Below are positions 7,967 to 14,668 of a stretch of DNA of 39,297 bases, piece after piece. Positions within the stretch are counted from its first letter, which is position 1; each line of letters opens with the position of its first letter. The notes beneath the pieces are model-generated. The model worked only from the letters and a program-made list of their open reading frames with translations, searched no databases and was not told where the DNA came from. The stretch is from Massiliimalia sp050943535 (lineage in GTDB: Bacteria > Bacillota > Clostridia > Oscillospirales > Ruminococcaceae), in the NCBI GenBank assembly GCA_050943535.1, contig JBMNPJ010000016.1, positions 1 through 39,297 of the forward strand. Direction: 5' to 3'. A program made the translations under genes and the position numbers.

Positions 7967-8203
7967 ATGCAGTGTCCTTATTGCGGGGAAGAAATGACCG
8001 CTGGTTTGATCCAGGCTTATTCCCAGTCCCGGGCGCTCAAGTGGTTTTCTAATGAAGATAAAAAGAAAGACAGCTTTGCTTCCTGGTTTCGGGGAGCCAA
8101 CGGCATGCCCATTGGAAAAGCGGATATTCTTTATGGTGCTCGGGTAGAATGCTACTACTGTGAGCATTGCCGGAAGATGGTCATTGATTTGGATCAAAAA
8201 TAA
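7967..8203 (+). CDS. Small double zinc-ribbon protein
   Basis: This 78-residue protein begins MQCPYCGEEM and ends with YYCEHCRKMVIDL. The two CxxC pairs, about 54 residues apart, would bind one zinc ion. It resembles the small uncharacterised zinc-ribbon proteins annotated as DUF6487-like. GGGGGAA lies a few bases before the ATG, and the gene starts 12 bases after dapB, so it is probably the last gene of the lysine operon. A hairpin follows at 8231-8272. No enzymatic function can be assigned. Confidence 0.8.
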   Translation: MQCPYCGEEMTAGLIQAYSQSRALKWFSNEDKKKDSFASWFRGANGMPIGKADILYGARVECYYCEHCRKMVIDLDQK

Positions 8204-8230
8204 GAAGAAAGAGGGCTGTCTCCTTTCAAA

Positions 8231-8272
8231 ATGCATAAACGCTGAGCCCATTTTTGGGACAGCTTATGCGGG
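8231..8272 (+). terminator. Hairpin after the dap operon, weak terminator
   Basis: Nested pairing of GCATAA with TTATGC, GCTG with CAGC and CCC with GGG forms a stable hairpin. Only GGGTTTT follows instead of a long T-run, so termination may be partial. Confidence 0.45.
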
Positions 8273-8316
8273 TTTTCACAAAGTTTAAAAACCAGGGGAA
8301 AGATGGCCTAAAAACG

Positions 8317-8345
8317 TTGACATCCCCATGGGATTATGGTAGAAT
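8317..8345 (+). promoter_or_regulatory. Strong sigma-A promoter of rplU-prp-rpmA
   Basis: TTGACA at 8317-8322 and TAGAAT at 8340-8345 are separated by exactly 17 bp. Transcription would start near 8352, about 90 bases before rplU. Confidence 0.85.
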
Positions 8346-8349
8346 AATA

Positions 8350-8440
8350 AAGCCGCATATGTCGGGTTTTCAAGTTATGCCCTGAAAATGGGATACACCT
8401 GTACATAGCGAGATTATAGAAAAGGCAGGTGCCTTACAGA
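8350..8440 (+). promoter_or_regulatory. Probable ribosomal protein L21 leader
   Basis: About 90 bases of untranslated leader separate the promoter from rplU. They end with AAAGGCAGGTGCCTTAC, in which GGCA and TGCC can pair around the ribosome binding site. A structured L21 leader that binds L21 is known at this position in low-GC Gram-positives. I base the call on position and this local pairing, not on an alignment. Confidence 0.5.
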
Positions 8441-8755
8441 ATGTACGCAGTAATTGAAACTGGTGGTAAACAGTACCGTGTAACTGAAGGCGATGTAATT
8501 TTTATCGAAAAATTGGACGTTGAAGAAAATGCAGCAGTTAACTTTGATAAAGTAATCGCTGTAGAAAAAGAAGACGGCTTTGTTGTTGGCGGTCCTTACG
8601 TTGAAGGTGCAGTTGTAAATGCAACCGCTCTGAAAAACGGCCGTGGCAAAAAAATTACCGTTTTCACCTACAAACCGAAAAAAGGTTCTAGCGCTCGTAA
8701 AATCGGTCACAGACAGGCTTACACTCAGGTAAGAATTGATTCTATCAAAGCTTAA
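8441..8755 (+). CDS. rplU: 50S ribosomal protein L21
   Basis: The 104-residue protein starting MYAVIETGGKQYRV is a full-length bL21 of the large ribosomal subunit. It includes the conserved GRGKKITVFTYKPKKGSSARKIGHRQ segment (quoted in parts: KKITVFTYKPKK, RKIGHRQ). The ATG at 8441 is preferred to the in-frame GTG at 8429, because the N-terminus is invariant in the family and AGGCAGG lies upstream. The order rplU-prp-rpmA is the standard Firmicute arrangement. Confidence 0.97.
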   Translation: MYAVIETGGKQYRVTEGDVIFIEKLDVEENAAVNFDKVIAVEKEDGFVVGGPYVEGAVVNATALKNGRGKKITVFTYKPKKGSSARKIGHRQAYTQVRIDSIKA

Positions 8756-8758
8756 TCT

Positions 8759-9076
8759 ATGATTGAGGCCAAGTTTTATGTCCACCAAGGTGGATATGCC
8801 GGATTTTCCGTATCCGGGCATGCAGGTTATGCCGAATATGGACATGACATTGTGTGTGCGAGTGTAACATCAGCAGTTCAGCTTACAATTAACGGGATTA
8901 CCGAAATTTTAAAGCAGAATGCGGATGTCAAGGTTTTGGACAACGAAATTTCCATTCAGTTGTCTGACTGTGAACAGCCGGGTGTACAGGCCTTTTGCAA
9001 GGCGCTGTATCTCCACTTGGAGCTGTTGTCACAGGATTATACAGGAACACTGAAATTAACCAATTTGGAGGTGTAA
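8759..9076 (+). CDS. prp: Ribosomal-processing cysteine protease Prp
   Basis: Prp removes the short N-terminal extension of ribosomal protein L27 in Firmicutes. This 105-residue protein (YsxB/DUF464 family) has the catalytic His in GHAGYAEYG and the catalytic Cys in DIVCASVTSAV, with the usual spacing. It starts 3 bases after the rplU stop without a clear own ribosome binding site, so it is probably translationally coupled. Its substrate gene rpmA follows 4 bases after its stop, and that L27 has the matching extension. Confidence 0.93.
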   Translation: MIEAKFYVHQGGYAGFSVSGHAGYAEYGHDIVCASVTSAVQLTINGITEILKQNADVKVLDNEISIQLSDCEQPGVQAFCKALYLHLELLSQDYTGTLKLTNLEV

Positions 9077-9080
9077 GATT

Positions 9081-9362
9081 ATGTTGAGATTAGAAATGCA
9101 GTTTTTTGCACATAAAAAAGGGGTAGGTTCTACTAAGAACGGTCGTGACTCTGAGTCCAAGAGATTGGGCGTAAAACGTGCTGATGGTCAGTTCGTACTG
9201 GCTGGCAACATCCTGGTTCGTCAGCGTGGTACCCACATTCATGCAGGCGAAAACGTAGGACGTGGTTCCGACGATACTCTGTTCGCTAAAGTGGACGGCG
9301 TTGTAAAATTCGAACGTCTGGGACGTGACCGCAAAAAGGTTAGCGTTTACACCGAACAATAA
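9081..9362 (+). CDS. rpmA: 50S ribosomal protein L27 with cleavable N-terminal extension
   Basis: The 93-residue bL27 begins MLRLEMQFF followed by AHKKGVGSTKNGRDS. In Firmicutes the peptide before AHKKG is cut off by Prp so that the mature N-terminus can reach the peptidyl-transferase centre. The cleavage motif, hydrophobic residues ending in QFF before Ala, is intact here and the protease gene is directly upstream. TTGGAGG sits 10 bases before the ATG. An intrinsic terminator follows at 9381. Confidence 0.97.
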   Translation: MLRLEMQFFAHKKGVGSTKNGRDSESKRLGVKRADGQFVLAGNILVRQRGTHIHAGENVGRGSDDTLFAKVDGVVKFERLGRDRKKVSVYTEQ

Positions 9363-9380
9363 TTTGAAATCTCAAAGAGA

Positions 9381-9412
9381 AGCGTGCTGGTGTTTGCTGG
9401 CACGCTTTTTTT
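9381..9412 (+). terminator. Intrinsic terminator after rpmA
   Basis: AGCGTGC at 9381-9387 pairs with GCACGCT at 9400-9406, followed directly by a T-tract. It ends the L21-Prp-L27 operon. Confidence 0.88.
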
Positions 9413-9484
9413 GGATATTCCTTATGAAATATTGGGATACAATAAATGGGAAAGTTACAATTTGCAAAAAGTTTGCAAGAGTAC

Positions 9485-9512
9485 TTGAAAAATTTTTTGT
9501 TTTGCATATAAT
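9485..9512 (+). promoter_or_regulatory. Promoter of obg
   Basis: TTGAAA at 9485-9490 and TATAAT at 9507-9512 are separated by 16 bp, in the gap between the rpmA terminator and obg. The leader would be about 75 bases. Confidence 0.7.
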
Positions 9513-9593
9513 AAAAATGATGATTGTATTTCGTGGGAAGTCAATAAATACAAGTGTTTTTCATAGAAATACAGTTAGAAAGGCAGGTCAGAT

Positions 9594-10865
9594 ATGTTTG
9601 TAGATAAAGCCAGAATTACCGTGCGTGCCGGAAACGGCGGAAACGGTGCAGTTTCTTTTCATCGGGAAAAATACGTAGCTTCCGGAGGACCGGACGGCGG
9701 AGACGGCGGAAAAGGCGGCGACGTTATTTTTGTGGCAGATACCAATCTATCTACGCTGGAAGATTTCCGGTTTAAACGGAAATATAAGGCGCAGAATGGA
9801 GAAAACGGAAGCGGCAACCGCTGTACCGGAAAAAGCGGAGAAGATCTGGTAATCAAAGTTCCTTTGGGAACCTTGGTAAAGGATGCTGAAACCGGACGGA
9901 TTCACGCAGACATTTCTTCCATGGAACCGGTGGTAATCGCTCGGGGCGGAAAAGGAGGAGCCGGAAATCAGCATTTTGCTACACCTACCCGACAAATTCC
10001 TCGTTTTGCGAAACCTGGCATTCTGGGTGAGGAATTTGACCTTACCCTGGAGCTGAAATTGCTGGCTGATGTGGGATTGGTAGGATTTCCAAATGTAGGA
10101 AAATCCACTTTGATTAGTGTGGTCAGTGCGGCAAAGCCCAAAATTGCAAACTACCATTTTACAACTTTGACTCCTGTACTGGGTGTAGTAAAAATTGCAC
10201 CGGAAAAGAGCTTTGTTATGGCGGATATTCCGGGGCTGATTGAAGGAGCAAGTGAAGGAATTGGACTGGGACATGAATTTTTGCGCCATGTAGACCGCTG
10301 CCGTTTGATTGTTCATGTGGTGGATGTTTCCGGTGTAGAGGGAAGAGATCCTGTTGAGGATTTTGAAGCCATTAATCGGGAGCTGAAAAACTTTAATGAA
10401 GAGCTGGCAGAGCGGCCTCAGATTGTAGCGGGAAATAAATGCGATATGGCAACGGAAGAACAGATTGCAAGTTTCCGTGAATATATTGAAAGCAAGGGTA
10501 TGAAATTCTTCCCGATTTCTGCTGCTACCACTCAGGGCACTAAAGAACTGGTCAACGAAGTGGCAGCTCAGCTGGATACCTTGCCGCCAATTACCGTGTA
10601 TGAACCGGATCCATTGATTCATGCGGGAGATATGGCACAGGTAAAACAGGACTTTGAAGTAAAAGTGGAAAACGGCATTTATTATGTAGACGCTCCATTT
10701 TTGGAAAATATTCTGTGTACTGTTAATCCTGAGGATTATGAATCTCTCCAGTATTTCCAAAGAGTGCTTCGATTCAGCGGAATTATTGATAAGCTGGAAG
10801 AAATGGGTATTCAGGAAGGCGATACTGTAGACATTTGGGGTCTGCGCTTTGACTTTGTATATTAA
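9594..10865 (+). CDS. obgE: GTPase Obg/CgtA
   Basis: Obg is an essential GTPase involved in late 50S assembly and stress responses. The 423-residue protein has all three domains. The glycine-rich Obg fold covers residues 1-158 (GNGGNGAVSFHREK, GGPDGGDGGKGG). The G domain has G1 GFPNVGKST at 164, G3 DIPG at 211 and G4 NKCD near 282. The C-terminal OCT domain covers about 345-423, as found in Gram-positive Obg. AGGCAGG precedes the ATG. mrnC follows after 14 bases. Confidence 0.97.
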   Translation: MFVDKARITVRAGNGGNGAVSFHREKYVASGGPDGGDGGKGGDVIFVADTNLSTLEDFRFKRKYKAQNGENGSGNRCTGKSGEDLVIKVPLGTLVKDAETGRIHADISSMEPVVIARGGKGGAGNQHFATPTRQIPRFAKPGILGEEFDLTLELKLLADVGLVGFPNVGKSTLISVVSAAKPKIANYHFTTLTPVLGVVKIAPEKSFVMADIPGLIEGASEGIGLGHEFLRHVDRCRLIVHVVDVSGVEGRDPVEDFEAINRELKNFNEELAERPQIVAGNKCDMATEEQIASFREYIESKGMKFFPISAATTQGTKELVNEVAAQLDTLPPITVYEPDPLIHAGDMAQVKQDFEVKVENGIYYVDAPFLENILCTVNPEDYESLQYFQRVLRFSGIIDKLEEMGIQEGDTVDIWGLRFDFVY

Positions 10866-10879
10866 TTGGGGGAATCAGT

Positions 10880-11287
10880 ATGATACAGCCAGAAAAAAAT
10901 GCGGTTCATCCTAATTTATACAGTCCTTTAGTGCTGGCATACATGGGCGATGTGGTATATGAAATGCTGGTTCGGGAAAAAATGGTACTGCGGGCAAATA
11001 TGCCAGTGAACAAGCTGCATAAAGCCACGGTTTCCTGGGTGCGGGCATCTGCACAGTCTCAGGGAATTGCACTGATTGAACCTATGCTCACAGAAGAAGA
11101 GCTGGCGGTTTATAAACGGGGGCGCAATGCCTCTGGAAATCATGTGCCAAAAAATGCAGATGCTCAGGAATATCGGAGAGCAACCGGATTTGAAGCACTG
11201 TTTGGATATTTATATCTGAACGGTCAGGTTGACCGGATCAGAGAATTATTTACTGTGATTTGGGAAAACATGCCTCAACAGGAATAA
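10880..11287 (+). CDS. mrnC: Mini-ribonuclease III
   Basis: Mini-III is an RNase III-type nuclease lacking a dsRNA-binding domain; it matures 23S rRNA in Firmicutes. The 135-residue protein shows the catalytic helix LAYMGDVVYEMLVRE, with the acidic Asp/Glu pair, and the second signature KRGRNASGN, then EYRRATGFEALFGYLYL near the end. Length and motif order fit the family. GGGGGAATCA precedes the ATG. It lies between obg and a YitT-type gene in what seems to be one operon. Confidence 0.93.
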   Translation: MIQPEKNAVHPNLYSPLVLAYMGDVVYEMLVREKMVLRANMPVNKLHKATVSWVRASAQSQGIALIEPMLTEEELAVYKRGRNASGNHVPKNADAQEYRRATGFEALFGYLYLNGQVDRIRELFTVIWENMPQQE

Positions 11288-11326
11288 GACAGTTGTTTGG
11301 GGACAGATGAATCGGAGGTTTTGGAA

Positions 11327-12181
11327 ATGAAGACAAAGCACCCTTTTTTGCGGGATGTGCTGTTGACGATTGTTGGCACATTACTTTATACCGTGGGCAT
11401 TTATTTTTTCACAGCGCCTAATAAAATCGCTCCAGGGGGAGTAGCTGGTATTGCTACTGTAGTAAACTATCTTTGGGGTGCTCCCATCGGGTTGGTCAAT
11501 GCGCTGATCAATTTGCCTTTATTGGTACTGGGATATTTTTATTTAGGAAAAGGGTTTGTCTTTAAAACCGTTGTATCTGTTGTAAGCTTTTCTATTTTTC
11601 AGGATTATATTTTTGCGGGACTTCCTCAGTTTGTGGGGGATCCGCTCCTTGCGGGAATTTTCGGCGGAGCTTTACTGGGAGCCGGTACTGGACTTACTTT
11701 TGTAGGAGAAAGTTCTACAGGTGGTTTGGATATCAGCAGTAAGGTAATTCAGAAAAAGTTTCCTTATTTAAAAATTGGTGTCATTTCCTTTATCTCCAAT
11801 ATGCTGGTTATTTTATTTGCAGCTTATGCTTATCAGGATATTACTACCGCATTGTATGCAGTGATTACCATTTTTGTAGCTTCCCGTGTTATTGACGGCG
11901 TACTGTATGGTATGGATGTAGGAAAAATGGTGATTATTATTACAAGCCGTGGTGATGAAATGGCGAAAGTCATGATTTCCAGAAGCCAACGGGGTGTAAC
12001 GAAATTCAAAACCGTAGGCGCTTATACAGAACAGGGTAACACCACCCTGCTTTGTGCGGTACGTCAAAATGAGTATTATCCTCTGAAGCGATTGGTAAAT
12101 GAAATCGATCCAGGTGCTTTTATGATTGTTTCAACTGCCAGCGAAGTGGTTGGTAAAGGATTTAAGGCTCTGAAAGAGTAA
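11327..12181 (+). CDS. YitT family membrane protein
   Basis: The 284-residue protein has five hydrophobic segments typical of YitT (DUF161), beginning LLTIVGTLLYTVGIYFFTAPNKIAPGGVAGIATVV. It ends in a soluble DUF2179 domain (RGVTKFKTVGAYTEQGNTTLLCAVR, quoted in parts: RGVTKFKTVGAYT, NTTLLCAV). The ATG at 11327, with CGGAGG 8 bases upstream, is preferred to an in-frame TTG at 11297. The transport function of the family is not established. It is the last gene before a strong terminator at 12277. Confidence 0.88.
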   Translation: MKTKHPFLRDVLLTIVGTLLYTVGIYFFTAPNKIAPGGVAGIATVVNYLWGAPIGLVNALINLPLLVLGYFYLGKGFVFKTVVSVVSFSIFQDYIFAGLPQFVGDPLLAGIFGGALLGAGTGLTFVGESSTGGLDISSKVIQKKFPYLKIGVISFISNMLVILFAAYAYQDITTALYAVITIFVASRVIDGVLYGMDVGKMVIIITSRGDEMAKVMISRSQRGVTKFKTVGAYTEQGNTTLLCAVRQNEYYPLKRLVNEIDPGAFMIVSTASEVVGKGFKALKE

Positions 12182-12276
12182 CCGCTTTGAATAAGCTTTA
12201 AAGACCGTTAACACTGGTAGAATTCCAAAACAGAAAAATTCATCCAATGTTTTTAAAATAAGTTTTCCATAAACGA

Positions 12277-12309
12277 AAGCGGTGCTCCATTTGGAGCACC
12301 GCTTGTTTT
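12277..12309 (+). terminator. Intrinsic terminator after the obg-mrnC-yitT operon
   Basis: A perfect 12-bp stem pairs AAGCGGTGCTCC (12277-12288) with GGAGCACCGCTT (12293-12304). The loop is ATTT and the stem is followed by GTTTT. Confidence 0.85.
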
Positions 12310-12342
12310 GAGGGAAGTAAAAGGTATGATGGAAATTTTAGC

Positions 12343-12404
12343 AAGAAATCAAAATCGTTTTCCTGTACGGCATTTCCATTTGGAAAATTCATTTTTGATT
12401 TCTT
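12343..12404. repeat. Long-loop inverted repeat
   Basis: AAGAAATCAAAA at 12343-12354 is perfectly complementary to TTTTGATTTCTT at 12393-12404, with a smaller TTCC/GGAA hairpin in the loop. It lies between the yitT terminator and the leftward small gene, and could be the terminator of that gene or a small structured RNA. Confidence 0.4.
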
Positions 12405-12473
12405 AACAGATTCCATCGTTGAGATTGGGAAAGAAATAGAGAGGCGTCAAAGAGAAAATTTCTTGGCAGAATT

Positions 12474-12653
12474 TTAATACTTCATACAGTCATCGCTGCT
12501 GTAACTGTTCTGATTTTTGCAGTTAGAAGCATCCTTTTTGTTCCGTACCATACCGGTGGAATTGGAGGTTTGGTTATTATGGCAGTCGGAAGGAGAATTC
12601 TGATACTGATTTTTTTTGCTGACTTTGTTAGAAGCTTGGTTTTTCTTTGACAT
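12474..12653 (-). CDS. Small Asn/Lys/Ser-rich hydrophilic protein
   Basis: A 59-residue protein starts MSKKNQASNKVSKKNQYQN and ends SDDCMKY. The start at 12653 has AAAGGAGA about 8 bases upstream, which is much better than the longer form from 12680. The protein is rich in Asn, Lys, Ser and Gln with two Cys and no hydrophobic segment, so it is probably intrinsically disordered. Similar short Lys/Asn-rich proteins occur in Clostridia, some with spore-related guesses, but I cannot assign a function. The strong ribosome binding site supports a real gene. Confidence 0.65.
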   Translation of the reverse strand: MSKKNQASNKVSKKNQYQNSPSDCHNNQTSNSTGMVRNKKDASNCKNQNSYSSDDCMKY

Positions 12654-12850
12654 GTTGATGTCTCCTTTTTCGTCGATCAATAAGGCAAAAACCTGGATCT
12701 TGGTTTGTGATTAAAAATGGCTGTGTGGTCAAAAGAGATCATTGATGTCTTTTGACAATACTAGTATGAGAATTTTTAGAGCTTCTATACAGGATCAGAA
12801 ACAGGAAATTGCTGGAAAAGAGTAAAAACAGTAATCTTTTGAAAAATTCA

Positions 12851-12879
12851 TTGAAATCAATGAGAAAATCAAGTATAAT
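12851..12879 (+). promoter_or_regulatory. Promoter of yebC
   Basis: TTGAAA at 12851-12856 and TATAAT at 12874-12879 with a 17-bp spacer, about 65 bases before the start of the gene. Confidence 0.75.
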
Positions 12880-12950
12880 AATAGATTGTAAGTCATGTGG
12901 CAGATTTTTGAAAGCAGGACAGGAAATAAGTAAGAAAGGCTGGTATATTT

Positions 12951-13700
12951 ATGTCAGGACATTCCAAATGGAAAAATATTATGCATAAAAAAGGAAAAAC
13001 CGATGCTCAGAGAGCAAAAGTTTTTACAAAAATCGGTAGAGAAATTATGGTTTGCGTAAAAGAAGGCGGAGCAGATCCGGTTGCTAACAGCAAACTGCGT
13101 GATTTGATTGCCAAAGCAAAACAGAATAATGTTCCAAACGACAATATTGATCGTGTTATCAAACGTGCAGCTGGCGGCGAAGATAAAAACAACTACGAAA
13201 ACATGGTTTATGAAGGATATGGACCAAACGGTGTAGCTGTAATTGTAGAAGCTTTGACCGATAATAAAAACCGTACTGCAGGTGATGTACGCCACTATTT
13301 TGATAAATTCGGCGGTAATCTGGGTACCAATGGGTGCGTATCTTATTTGTTTACTAAAAAAGGAATTATTATTTTAGATAATGAAGATGGTTCCTTGGAT
13401 GAAGAAAAAGTCATGGAAGACTGCATGGAAGTTGGAGTAGAAGACTTTGACTTTACTGATGATACTGTAGAACTGGAAACAGAACCAAATGACTGCGGTT
13501 CTGTCCGTGAAGCATTGGAACAGAAAGGTTATCGGATTATTTCTGCTGAAGTAGAACAGGTTCCATCTACCTATGTAAACCTGGAAGATCCGGAACATAT
13601 CCGCAAAATGAATCTGCTTTTGGAACATCTGGAAGATAACGATGATATCCAGAATGTATTCCACAACTGGGATCGTCCAGAAGAAGAGGAAGAAGAATAA
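12951..13700 (+). CDS. YebC/PmpR family protein (TACO1 type)
   Basis: The 249-residue protein begins with the family hallmark MSGHSKWKNIMHKKGKTDAQR and continues with NNVPNDNIDRVIKRAAGG and YEGYGPNGVAVIVE (all intact). Members were described as transcriptional regulators. The family also includes factors that help ribosomes through polyproline stretches. The C-terminus is extended with an acidic tail (RPEEEEEE). AAAGGCTGG precedes the ATG and a strong terminator follows. Confidence 0.93.
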   Translation: MSGHSKWKNIMHKKGKTDAQRAKVFTKIGREIMVCVKEGGADPVANSKLRDLIAKAKQNNVPNDNIDRVIKRAAGGEDKNNYENMVYEGYGPNGVAVIVEALTDNKNRTAGDVRHYFDKFGGNLGTNGCVSYLFTKKGIIILDNEDGSLDEEKVMEDCMEVGVEDFDFTDDTVELETEPNDCGSVREALEQKGYRIISAEVEQVPSTYVNLEDPEHIRKMNLLLEHLEDNDDIQNVFHNWDRPEEEEEE

Positions 13701-13710
13701 TATTATAATA

Positions 13711-13747
13711 AAGAACCTGCAAGCCAACAGGCTTGCAGGTTCTTTTC
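13711..13747. terminator. Bidirectional terminator between yebC and ndk
   Basis: A perfect 15-bp stem pairs AAGAACCTGCAAGCC (13711-13725) with GGCTTGCAGGTTCTT (13730-13744). T residues follow on the plus strand, and T-rich sequence follows on the minus strand. It serves the converging yebC and ndk genes. Confidence 0.88.
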
Positions 13748-13809
13748 AGCGTGAAATCATTTTATAAACTTATCTTTTTAGAAAATCGTATTCAAAATAA
13801 GATCCACAA

Positions 13810-14280
13810 TCAATGGAAATAACGGTTGGCGATTTCTGTTCCAAACCAGATTTCAATTTCGTGTTTTGCATTTTCCACACTGTCGCTAGCATGAATTAAG
13901 TTTTCACAGCTGCGGTCTTCTGCAGCACATTTTTCAAAAGAATCATTGGATAAATCCCCGCGAATGGTTCCTTTATCTGCTTTGATTGGTTCGGTTGCTC
14001 CTACGATTTTGCGGATATCAGCGATTAAATCTGTACTTTCTCCCCTAACAATCATAGGAATTACGGCTTTTTGATAAAAATAATTCATCAGTTTCCGTTT
14101 AAAATCAGCGCCGTATTTGGCAATGACTTCTGCATAGTGTTTGGAGAGAATTTCTTCGGATACAATTTTGTAACCCAACCGTTCAATTTCAATGTTGGCA
14201 TTGGAGAAGTATTCCATAATGGTTTCTACTAACTGACCTTCTAAAGCATCCGGTTTTAACATAATAAAGCTGTAGTTCAT
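13810..14280 (-). CDS. ndk: Nucleoside diphosphate kinase
   Basis: Ndk balances nucleoside triphosphate pools by phosphate transfer through a catalytic histidine. The 156-residue protein starts MNYSFIMLKPDALEGQL and contains the active-site motif NLIHASDSVENA, where NxxHxSDS is diagnostic, plus GATEPIKADKGTIRGD. The start at 14280, with AAAGGAT upstream, matches the family; a longer in-frame form from 14304 would place extra charged residues before MNYSF. It is a single gene converging on yebC with a shared terminator. Confidence 0.95.
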   Translation of the reverse strand: MNYSFIMLKPDALEGQLVETIMEYFSNANIEIERLGYKIVSEEILSKHYAEVIAKYGADFKRKLMNYFYQKAVIPMIVRGESTDLIADIRKIVGATEPIKADKGTIRGDLSNDSFEKCAAEDRSCENLIHASDSVENAKHEIEIWFGTEIANRYFH

Positions 14281-14668
14281 AAAGGCATCCTTTCTTTTCC
14301 GCAAACGCGGTAATCTTGATTCACTTTGTTTTACTTTTTCAGTATAGCATACCCTGGTATAAAAAGAAATTGTTAATTTTGTAACGAAAATACGGATTCA
14401 GCCATTCATATTTTAGAAAAATTGAAAGCTAGTTACATAATGTTAAATATACGTAAAGTAAATTTGAAAGATATGTGAATTTTTTACAGAGATAAAAAGA
14501 AACTTTTAAATAATATTTACAGGATATCTACTAAAATATCACGTTCCTTACAAATTATAACGGTATATTATTGCCATTGACTTTTTTGTTAAAAAAATGA
14601 TAGACTAATGAAAAAACGTAAATATGCATTGTTGTTAAGATGTGAAGAAATCGAAAGAGGAATGTAAT
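14281..14668 (+). promoter_or_regulatory. Divergent intergenic region with promoter of the LTA-synthase-like gene
   Basis: TTGACT at 14577-14582 and TAGACT at 14601-14606 (18 bp apart) face right, about 60 bases before the start at 14669. On the minus strand a TATACT near 14341-14346 could serve ndk, but its -35 is poor. Otherwise this AT-rich stretch shows no gene. Confidence 0.5.

Noticed and set aside
12326..12406. A 26-codon frame (MMEILARNQNRF...) with a moderately placed GAGGGAAG upstream, after the yitT terminator
   Set aside because: It lies almost entirely within an inverted repeat (12343-12404) and has no recognisable family. The apparent start may be chance; conservation would be needed.
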